Source: Collimonas pratensis (GTDB taxonomy: Bacteria; Pseudomonadota; Gammaproteobacteria; Burkholderiales; Burkholderiaceae_D). Taken from it: 64,000 nt of DNA. Positions 53,907 through 61,699 of this stretch are shown here, one piece after another. The stretch covers positions 372,001 to 436,000 of the forward strand of contig NZ_CP013234.1 of assembly GCF_001584185.1 (NCBI RefSeq), given 5' to 3'. Below the pieces are notes generated by a model, which worked only from the letters and a program-made list of their open reading frames with translations, ran no database searches and was not told where the DNA came from. Position 1 is the first letter of the stretch, and every line of letters begins with the position of its first letter. The position numbers and the translations under genes were made by a program.

Positions 53907-55091
53907 ATGGAAATTCCCGTCATTCCCGACTCAATACTGAGCATCCATCGTTCGCACTGGGCAAGCCTGCGCCGCGATTTGCATGCGCATCCCGAGCTGC
54001 GGTTCGAAGAACATCGCACGGCGCAGGTCGTTGCCAGCGAACTCCAGGCGCTGGGTTACCAGGTCGTGCGCGGCCTGGGCGGAACCGGCGTGGTCGCCAG
54101 CTTGCCCGGCGCCGACCGGCGGCGCGGCATCGTCCTGCGGGCCGACATGGATGCCTTGCCGATCCAGGAAGCCAATGATTTCGCCCACACCTCCTGCGCG
54201 AACGGGATCATGCATGCCTGCGGGCATGACGGCCATACCGTGATGTTGCTGGGCGCCGCGCGCGTGTTGAAGCAGATGCCGCAGTTGCCGGGAACCGTGC
54301 ATTTCGTGTTCCAGCCGGGAGAGGAGGGCGGCGCGGGCGCGCGTAAGATGATCGATGACGGCTTGTTCGAGCAATGTCCGACCGAGGCGGTGTTCGGCAT
54401 GCACAATTGGCCCGGCTTGCCGGCCGGGCATTTCGGTTTGCGCAGCGGCCCGATCATGGCGGCAGGTTCACGCTTCAGGATCAAGATCACCGGCAAGGGC
54501 GCTCATGCGGCGCAACCGCATCTGGGCCTGGATCCGATACCGCTGGCTTGTTCGATGGTCCTGCAATGCCAGACGATTGCGGCGCGTCACAAGGATCCGG
54601 TCGATCCCGCCGTCATTTCGGTATGCATGTTCCATGCAGGCGATACCGACAATGTCATTCCGGACCGAGCCGAACTGCGCGGGACGATTCGCACGCTATC
54701 GTCCACCTTGCAACAGAAGTTGCAGCGCGATATCCAACTGATGTGCGAAGGACTGGCCTTGGCTTATGGCGCGCAAGCGGAGGTTGAGTATTTTCAGTAC
54801 TATCCTGCGACCATCAATACGCCGACCGAGACAAGGTTTTGCGCAACCGTCATTCGCGAGACCTTCGGTAATGCACGCATCAAGGCGGACCTCCCGGCCA
54901 ACATGACTTCGGAAGATTTCGGCTTCATGCTGGAAGAGCGGCCCGGCGCTTATGTGCTAATCGGAAATGCCCCGCCGGGAACGGCCGCGTCGGCGCTGCA
55001 TCACCCGCAGTACGATTTCAACGACGACATCATCGAAGATGGCGTGCGGTATTGGGTGGCGTTGGCGCAGCGTTATTTCACAACCAAGTAA
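53907..55091 (+). CDS. M20 metallo-amidohydrolase (hippurate/N-acyl-amino-acid hydrolase type)
   Basis: 394 residues. Zinc-binding motifs are RADMDALPIQE near residue 80, and MHACGHDGHTVMLLGAARVL near residues 103-122. PGEEGGAGARKMIDDGLF contains the catalytic Glu, and HNWPGLPAGHFG the conserved His. The family removes acyl groups from N-acyl amino acids. In this cluster it could free an amino compound imported by the ABC system or acetylated by the GNAT proteins. The next gene (ornithine cyclodeaminase) is disrupted. Confidence 0.92.
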   Translation: MEIPVIPDSILSIHRSHWASLRRDLHAHPELRFEEHRTAQVVASELQALGYQVVRGLGGTGVVASLPGADRRRGIVLRADMDALPIQEANDFAHTSCANGIMHACGHDGHTVMLLGAARVLKQMPQLPGTVHFVFQPGEEGGAGARKMIDDGLFEQCPTEAVFGMHNWPGLPAGHFGLRSGPIMAAGSRFRIKITGKGAHAAQPHLGLDPIPLACSMVLQCQTIAARHKDPVDPAVISVCMFHAGDTDNVIPDRAELRGTIRTLSSTLQQKLQRDIQLMCEGLALAYGAQAEVEYFQYYPATINTPTETRFCATVIRETFGNARIKADLPANMTSEDFGFMLEERPGAYVLIGNAPPGTAASALHHPQYDFNDDIIEDGVRYWVALAQRYFTTK

Positions 55092-55178
55092 GCCATCTCA
55101 CGGCTCGCGCTCTTTAGGTCGTTCATGCGAACGACCAATGCTTGCAGTACACACGTGCAGTCAATCATGGGAAACCAA

Positions 55179-55408
55179 ATGCAAACCTTATTGCTCAAGA
55201 AAGAGGAAGTGCGCAAGTTGATCTCTATGAAGGAGGTTATCGGCACGGTGGAGGAGGCCTATAAGGCATTCAGCAGCAAGCGAGTGATGCAGCCCGGGTA
55301 CATAGGCATGCATCTGCCTCCGCCTAGAGGAGAGATCGATTTTAAGCTGGGTTACTACATGAACAACGAGGTTATCTCGATGAAAGCCTCCTCTGAACTG
55401 ACCCCATA
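55179..55408 (+). pseudogene. Truncated ornithine cyclodeaminase/mu-crystallin gene
   Basis: The frame reads [47 protein letters not shown], then [17 protein letters not shown], the N-terminal blocks of the ornithine cyclodeaminase family. It breaks at about 55393, where insertion-sequence DNA begins (SSELTP and stop). About 72 of around 320 codons remain, with no NAD-binding domain and no rest of the gene on the far side of the mosaic. The start could be 55167 or 55179. Confidence 0.75.
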
Positions 55409-55545
55409 AAGTTGGACGGTTAGTTTGCCTAGGCAGCCAAGGGCTGGGTCCTGAATTGAACGGGACTCAGCCCTTTTAGTTTTTGCTTGATGCGATCGTT
55501 ATTATAGTAGTGGATGTATTCTGCCAAGGCATCTTTGTTCTGAAG
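55394..55545 (-). mobile_element. 3' end of an IS3-family (IS150-like) element
   Basis: The terminal sequence TGAACTGACCCCATAAAGTT (55394-55413) is a typical IS3-family end. On the minus strand a transposase OrfB C-terminus is readable from about 55543 to the stop at 55429: [15 protein letters not shown], then [17 protein letters not shown]. The rest of OrfB is missing, so this is a truncated copy. Confidence 0.75.
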
Positions 55546-55579
55546 GACCACAAATATTGGTTGCTCAGAACAAAGATGC
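55529..55579. repeat. 15-bp inverted repeat in the insertion-sequence mosaic
   Basis: GCATCTTTGTTCTGA (55529-55543) and TCAGAACAAAGATGC (55565-55579) are exact inverse copies with a 21-base spacer. The first is part of the OrfB coding end; the second repeats it on the opposite strand. A related AAAGATGCTAACTG occurs at 55573 and again near 55639. The pattern suggests a rearrangement within or between insertion sequences. Confidence 0.65.
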
Positions 55580-55908
55580 TAACTGACCCTTAGCATCCAC
55601 GGCGTTCCGTAAGCCATATTCTTTTTCAGCTACACCGTCTAAAGATGCTAACTGCAGCGATTTCTTTCCACTAATTCGGTCTCTCTTAACAACAAACTTG
55701 CTAACCGGTACGCAGTGGGCCGATTTCCATGTCAGTTATGGCCCCACCTCTTGTCCCTTTACCTGCACTGCTTGGACGGTCAGTCACTCGCGTGCTGTGG
55801 GATTTCGGTGATATGGAAGAACATTGGGTACGCTGACGAGCTAAAGAAATTTTCTGTTTTAACTGGGTTTTTATACAGTACAATGGCATCATCTTCAGCC
55901 AAGGAGGT

Positions 55909-56723
<815 letters not shown>

Positions 56724-56834
56724 CCACTACAGTTTGTCCCAGTCCTCATCTATAGGAAATTCGCAGGGCTCGTAGTGACCTAAACTCGAGCCAGGGACCT
56801 CCGAATATTGAGTAGAATTGTGGCCCAGATCGGA

Positions 56835-57752
56835 TCATTTCCCAACTCCAATAAGGCCCTTTACAAACCAGCGCTGCATCAGTGCGATAACAATCACGGG
56901 TGGAATGAACGCAAATAGAGCTGCGGCCATGACTAGATTCCATTCAGGCCATTGCCCGGATTCCGTAGGAAGGAAAGTTGCCATGCCAAGTACGACTGTG
57001 CGCATGTTCTCCTGGCTCGTGACCACCAGTGGCCACATATAATCTTTCCAGGTTGAGATAAACACTATCGTGCCAAGTGCAGCGAAATTGGTTTTTGACA
57101 GCGGCAACAGGATGTCAATAAAAAAACGGAGCGGACCGGCGCCATCCATCAAGGCTGCCTCAGAGAGTTCCGGCGGTATTGTCTGGTAAAACTGCCGAAA
57201 AAGGAAAGTACCCGTTGCCGACGCAATCAGCGGTAGCGACAAACCTGAATAAGTGTTTAGCAGATTCAGCGATGGTTCTATTCTGATGCCGGCGACGCTC
57301 GCGATAAGCGTGTCAAGGCCGGTCGATTGCAGGATGGTTTTGAGCGGCTCGAAGAGGTCAGATGCAACCGCGTAGGTAGGAATGATGCGCACTTCGAGCG
57401 GCAACAACAAGGTGGCGAACAACGTCCAGAAAATCAAGGGCTTGAAAGGCGAACGAAAGTAGACAACGGCGAAAGCCGTGATCGATGACAGTGCAAGCTT
57501 GCCGATCACCACCAGGCTCGATACCATCAAGCTGTTGAACAATTGCCGGCCTATATCCGTTCGTTGCGTGACCGCGTGTAAGTTGTCAATCAACTGCGGT
57601 CCTGGCAAGAGGGCAATGCCATTATTTAGCAGTTGCTGATTCGATACCGATGCCGAGCATAGCACCAGGTACAAAGGGCCTAGCGCAAAGATCAGTCCGA
57701 GCATCAATACTGCGTAAGCGAAAACCGTGAGGAGAGGGTGGCGTTCGACCAT
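56835..57752 (-). CDS. UgpE-type ABC permease
   Basis: 305 residues. Six membrane segments; first LLTVFAYAVLMLGLIFALGPLYLVL. Conserved blocks FTKPLIFW-like region SPFKPLIFWTLFATLLLPLEVRIIPTY, then FLFRQFYQTIPPELSEAALMDGAGPLRFFIDILLPLSK, the EAA loop. C-terminal LMQRWFVKGLIGVGK. This matches the glycerol-3-phosphate/sugar permease UgpE. It ends next to the insertion-sequence mosaic. It starts 3 bases after the UgpA-type gene stop. Confidence 0.9.
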   Translation of the reverse strand: MVERHPLLTVFAYAVLMLGLIFALGPLYLVLCSASVSNQQLLNNGIALLPGPQLIDNLHAVTQRTDIGRQLFNSLMVSSLVVIGKLALSSITAFAVVYFRSPFKPLIFWTLFATLLLPLEVRIIPTYAVASDLFEPLKTILQSTGLDTLIASVAGIRIEPSLNLLNTYSGLSLPLIASATGTFLFRQFYQTIPPELSEAALMDGAGPLRFFIDILLPLSKTNFAALGTIVFISTWKDYMWPLVVTSQENMRTVVLGMATFLPTESGQWPEWNLVMAAALFAFIPPVIVIALMQRWFVKGLIGVGK

Positions 57753-57755
57753 GAT

Positions 57756-58646
57756 TTATCTCTCGTAGCCCATACGATCTGAAAAAAAGCGGAATTGCAA
57801 CGTGGTCAAGACCACGATGCAAAGCATCATGATCACGGAAAGCGTCGACGATCCTGATAAATCCAGCCCGACAAAGCCATCGGAAAAAATTTTGTAGACG
57901 AGGATGTTGGTCGCACCGCCGGGACCACCTTGCGTCAGCGTATCGATCAGGCCGAAGCTGTGTGTAAACGCCTCGATCACGTTGATGACGGCAGCAAAGA
58001 ATACAAACGGCGCAATCAGCGGCAGTTGGATATCGAAGAACCGGCGCATCGGACCGGCACCATCTATCGCCGCCGCCGCGAGATAATCGTCCGGCACCGT
58101 TTGCAGGGCGGCGACGAAGATCACGAAATTGAATGGCACCTGGGTCCACGCAAAGGCAAATATCAGCATCAACATCGCTTCCGAGCCATTGATGTGCGGG
58201 GTCCAGAAGCCAGGCCAGATGCCGTTGAGAACGGCCATCGGCCCCAGGACCGGATTCATGACAAATTTAAGAATCACACCGAGCGCCGCGCCTGCGACTG
58301 CATATGGCCAGATGAAGAAGTGACGGAAGATTTTCCGGCCACGCAGATTCAGTTCGGCGCAAGCCGCCAGGACGATGGCGATAAAGATGGCAAGCACGAG
58401 ACTGCCGGCAGTAAAAATCAATGTCGCCTGCAGCGAGGAGTAAAAGCTGTCGTCGCCGAGAATCCGAAGATAGTTTTTCACGCCGACAAAGACAGAATCG
58501 TTACCAAAAGGCCGCACTAGATGAAAAGACCACCAGATTGCTTTCCAGGCCGGCCAAAAGAAAAATAAAAAGACGATAATAAGTTGTGGCGCCGCCAGAG
58601 CGAGCGGCATCCAGCGGCGTTGAAACATGGCACTAGACTTCATCAC
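57756..58646 (-). CDS. UgpA-type ABC permease
   Basis: 296 residues. N-terminal MFQRRWMPLALAAPQLIIVFLFFFWPAWKAIWWSF, then VPDDYLAAAAIDGAGPMRRFFDIQLPLIAP as the EAA loop, and QGGPGGATNILVYKIFSDGFVGLDLSGSSTLSVIMM near the C-terminus. These are UgpA hallmarks. It forms the importer's membrane channel with UgpE. The upstream binding-protein gene ends 27 bases before it. No ATPase gene (UgpC) is next to these genes. Confidence 0.9.
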   Translation of the reverse strand: MMKSSAMFQRRWMPLALAAPQLIIVFLFFFWPAWKAIWWSFHLVRPFGNDSVFVGVKNYLRILGDDSFYSSLQATLIFTAGSLVLAIFIAIVLAACAELNLRGRKIFRHFFIWPYAVAGAALGVILKFVMNPVLGPMAVLNGIWPGFWTPHINGSEAMLMLIFAFAWTQVPFNFVIFVAALQTVPDDYLAAAAIDGAGPMRRFFDIQLPLIAPFVFFAAVINVIEAFTHSFGLIDTLTQGGPGGATNILVYKIFSDGFVGLDLSGSSTLSVIMMLCIVVLTTLQFRFFSDRMGYER

Positions 58647-58672
58647 TTTCTCCGTTCACGTGGCTGCGCCGG

Positions 58673-59992
58673 CTATGGCAATTTTTCCTCTGCGTAGGTC
58701 TCTTCAAATCTCCTCAGCAGACGATCGCCACGAATTTTTGCCCTATCGAGCCCATCGCCGATGCTTTGTCGGCCGGCGAATGCCTTCTGTATTTCCTCTG
58801 TCCAGACATGGCGGAACTGCGGCAAGAAACCGAGCCGAATGCCCTGGCTGTATTCATTGCCAGCTATATTCATAGATACTATGCCGATCCTGACCGACTC
58901 CAGTCCCGGGTCGCGTGCATGGCTTCCGGCCATCATTGCTTTGCCAGCCGTTTTCGTTACGGGAACATAGCCGGTCTTCTCTGCGAATGCAATCTGGTTC
59001 TGCGGCTGCCGGAGATAGTCGAAAAAAGCGGCAACCGCCTGGTATACCGCGACGTCATGTCCTTTCATAACCCATAGCGATGCGCCGCCGGTTACCGTGT
59101 TATGGCGGACTGTGTTGGCATAGACGGGAATCAGGCTGACGCTGGCGTCGACGATGCCGGCTGCCTTAATCGCACCCCAGGCGCTGGTTGCATCGATCAC
59201 CATGGCGCATTCGCCGTTGGCGAAAGCAAGTGTCTGGTTTCCGGTGCGGGTCGCGGCGGCATCAATCAGAAGTCCGTGCGTACGCCAACGCATGATATCT
59301 TGCATGAAGCGGCGGTGAATGCCAGTATTGAATATGTACTCGGCGCCAAGCCCCGCGCGGCCGTTGTCCTCCGTTGTGAGGGGTTCCCCTTGTGTCGCAT
59401 TGACTTGCTCCAGCATTATCCAGGGATTGAAATCGCTGACTGTAGGGCAGTTTTGCCCTGCAGCCTTAAGTTTTTCCGCTGCTGCTTCAAAATCTTCCCA
59501 GGTCTGCGGCACATTCTTCACGCCAGCCGCCGCCAGCTTGGCCGTATTAGTGTACAAGACCACCGTCGACGTATTGAAAGGCAGTGAGTAAAGATCGCCG
59601 GCCGAGGTCGAATAATAACTACGCGCAGCGTTGACGTAATCTCGCCAATCGACGTCGCGACTGTTATCTTTCATCAATTTGAACACTGGATAAACAGCAT
59701 CGCTCAGCATCAGATCGAGGGTGCCGATATCGTAGATTTCGACTACCGCCGGTTGCTTTCCGGCACGGTATGCGGCAATCGTTTTCTGCATGGTTTGTTC
59801 ATACGTCCCTGGCGAGGTGCAGTGGACTCGATGCTGCTCCTGAGCTGCGTTGAAGCCATCGCAAAGAGATTGGATGGCATAGGCGATAGGGCCGGTATGG
59901 CTGTACCAGAAATCGAAGTTGGCCGCCCTGGCGTCTGGTGCGACCAGTGTCAGGATGCTGACAAAGCCTGCGATAAACACAATACGCTTCAC
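58673..59992 (-). CDS. UgpB-type periplasmic binding protein
   Basis: 439 residues. Signal peptide MKRIVFIAGFVSILTLVAPDARA (cut near residue 23), then NFDFWYSHTGPIAYAIQSLCDGFNAAQEQ, TYEQTMQKTIAAYRAGKQPAVVEIYDIGTLDLMLSDAVYPV, and WEDFEAAAEKLKAAGQNCPT. This is the UgpB (glycerol-3-phosphate or glycerophosphodiester) binding-protein pattern, although relatives bind other sugars. It is the likely intact source of the fragment at 2219-2419. Downstream of a LacI-type regulator, so the ligand may be a carbohydrate rather than glycerol phosphate. Confidence 0.9.
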   Translation of the reverse strand: MKRIVFIAGFVSILTLVAPDARAANFDFWYSHTGPIAYAIQSLCDGFNAAQEQHRVHCTSPGTYEQTMQKTIAAYRAGKQPAVVEIYDIGTLDLMLSDAVYPVFKLMKDNSRDVDWRDYVNAARSYYSTSAGDLYSLPFNTSTVVLYTNTAKLAAAGVKNVPQTWEDFEAAAEKLKAAGQNCPTVSDFNPWIMLEQVNATQGEPLTTEDNGRAGLGAEYIFNTGIHRRFMQDIMRWRTHGLLIDAAATRTGNQTLAFANGECAMVIDATSAWGAIKAAGIVDASVSLIPVYANTVRHNTVTGGASLWVMKGHDVAVYQAVAAFFDYLRQPQNQIAFAEKTGYVPVTKTAGKAMMAGSHARDPGLESVRIGIVSMNIAGNEYSQGIRLGFLPQFRHVWTEEIQKAFAGRQSIGDGLDRAKIRGDRLLRRFEETYAEEKLP

Positions 59993-60101
59993 TAGGATGC
60001 CTCGATAACGGATGCCGATGTACGCTCCGAATTCAGGAACGACTGGTGCCAGGCTATAAGAAAATCTCTTGATTCACACGGCTTTATTTGCATCATGTAG
60101 T

Positions 60102-60120
60102 TTCTTACGGCGCGTAAGAA
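60102..60120. promoter_or_regulatory. LacI-type operator ahead of the ugpB-like gene
   Basis: TTCTTACGGCGCGTAAGAA is a 19-bp dyad with perfect 8-bp arms (TTCTTACG, CGTAAGAA) around GCG. It lies 110 bases upstream of the ugpB start and just beyond the 3' end of the LacI-type gene. It is a good candidate site for that regulator. Confidence 0.65.
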
Positions 60121-60147
60121 TCAGTTTATGCCGGCAAAGTGCCCGCT

Positions 60148-61272
60148 CTATTTATTTTGTTCTCCCACGGCGGGCAGGTCTGAAATAGCGCCTGATGCCA
60201 GATTGACGGCACGGGTGCTGCCGCGCACCACAAGACTGGTCGGAAAGACCCGTTGTACTAGATCGGATGAGCCACGCTTTTCTATGCAATCCAGCAATAT
60301 TCGTACTGTGCATTCAGACATCTCGAACATCGGGACATCCACGCTCGTCAAGGACGGAATGCTGAAGTCGTCGTATCGCATATTGTCGAAGCCGACCACG
60401 CTTACATCGTTTGGGACATGCAGTCCAAGATCGTGAAGCGCCTTCAGTGCCCCCAGCGCCATTCTGTCATTGCTCAGGATGATGGCATCGGGCCGGTCCG
60501 CCGTGCCGCATAATTGTGCGGCGGCGCGATAACCGCTATCGAGCGACCAGTCTCCCGGTACGACCCAATCCTGCCGGACCGGCAAACCGTATTTGTGCAT
60601 GCCGTCCAGATAGCCGATGTAACGCGCCTCGCTGCCGGTCGTCACAGCCTTGTCGCGTAGTACTACCGGCGCGTGTTCTTTTCTAGCACCGGTGACAAAG
60701 GCGATGCGCCGACAACCACCTTGCACCAGGTGCTCGACTACCGCCAGAGCCGCCTCGCGGTCGGATTGCACGACATGATTGAATTGCGGATCGGCCATGC
60801 CGTAGATCACGCACGGAAATCCCATGCGCTGCAACTCGGTGAGTACAGAGTGGCCGGCAGTGGTCACCATGGCGATCATGCCGTCGACCCGGCCCGCCAG
60901 AAAGAGATCGCGGGCATAAGCCAGCGAAGCGGCGTCATCACCCATCCAGTTGCGTTGCAAAAGAGTGTAGCCGGCCCGATCGGCGGCGCGGGTCAACGTC
61001 TGCACAACGCTATTGCCGTGGGTATCTTGAGTTCTCTCCGAACGGTTGTCGTACGAGGCGCCGTTAAACATTACGCAAGCGAGCGTCTTGGTGGAGATGT
61101 TGCGCAAGGAGCGGGCGGCAACGTTGGGGATGAAATTGAGGGTATCGATCGCACTCTGTACCAGTTCACGTGTCTTGGGAGCGACTTTTTCCGGGTGATT
61201 GAGGACCAGCGACACCGTCTGGAAACTGACCCCCGCCAGTTTGGCGACGTCTTTGATGGTGACCCGGGTCAT
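60148..61272 (-). CDS. LacI-family regulator
   Basis: 374 residues. N-terminal helix-turn-helix MTRVTIKDVAKLAGVSFQTVSLVLNHPEKV, hinge TLNFIPNVAARSLRNIS. Sensor domain with DGMIAMVTTAGHSVLTELQRMGFPCVIYGMAD, CRRIAFVTG, IILSNDRMALGALKALHDLGLHVPNDVSVVGFDNMRYDDF. It is upstream of the ugpBAE-type genes on the same strand and divergent from the TonB receptor gene, with 427 bases between. It may control both; the two flanking operator designs differ (one TTCTTACG type and one AGAACGTTCT type), so a second regulator is also possible. Confidence 0.92.
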   Translation of the reverse strand: MTRVTIKDVAKLAGVSFQTVSLVLNHPEKVAPKTRELVQSAIDTLNFIPNVAARSLRNISTKTLACVMFNGASYDNRSERTQDTHGNSVVQTLTRAADRAGYTLLQRNWMGDDAASLAYARDLFLAGRVDGMIAMVTTAGHSVLTELQRMGFPCVIYGMADPQFNHVVQSDREAALAVVEHLVQGGCRRIAFVTGARKEHAPVVLRDKAVTTGSEARYIGYLDGMHKYGLPVRQDWVVPGDWSLDSGYRAAAQLCGTADRPDAIILSNDRMALGALKALHDLGLHVPNDVSVVGFDNMRYDDFSIPSLTSVDVPMFEMSECTVRILLDCIEKRGSSDLVQRVFPTSLVVRGSTRAVNLASGAISDLPAVGEQNK

Positions 61273-61500
61273 GCTGTCATCCGGATGTTATTCAACATGC
61301 GTATTGTCTTTCGTATGATTTTTTTGGTGCGTTTTGCCCCGCGATCGCCTGGCGACAAGAACATCAAATCAACTCGGCGAGGCTGCCAAAAAAGCGCGTG
61401 AATAATATATCAATTGCGTGCGATTCGAAGAAAATACATTTTTTTCGACACGCTGTTTTTGTAATCAACATGTAACAAAGCAACGCCATAATTCGGCTCG

Positions 61501-61616
61501 ATTAGAACGTTCTAATTATATCGCTATCGGTGCCTCGATGGCGATGACCGCACATTCCCCATGGGTAAAGGTTGTCTTCGGGCGACTATTGCGTTGAAAA
61601 ATTAGAACGTTCCAAT
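61501..61616. promoter_or_regulatory. Two LacI-type operators upstream of the TonB receptor
   Basis: ATTAGAACGTTCTAAT at 61501-61516 is a perfect 16-bp palindrome with a central CG. ATTAGAACGTTCCAAT at 61601-61616 has one mismatch. The two are exactly 100 bases apart and lie 184-199 and 84-99 bases ahead of the receptor ATG. The arrangement invites loop formation by a tetrameric LacI-family protein over the promoter. Confidence 0.75.
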
Positions 61617-61699
61617 TAACTAATTCTGGCTAGTCGCTTCGTCCGTACACCGGTCAAGCGCGGCTGCAAGCAACGCGTAAATCACACAATGGGGAAAAC

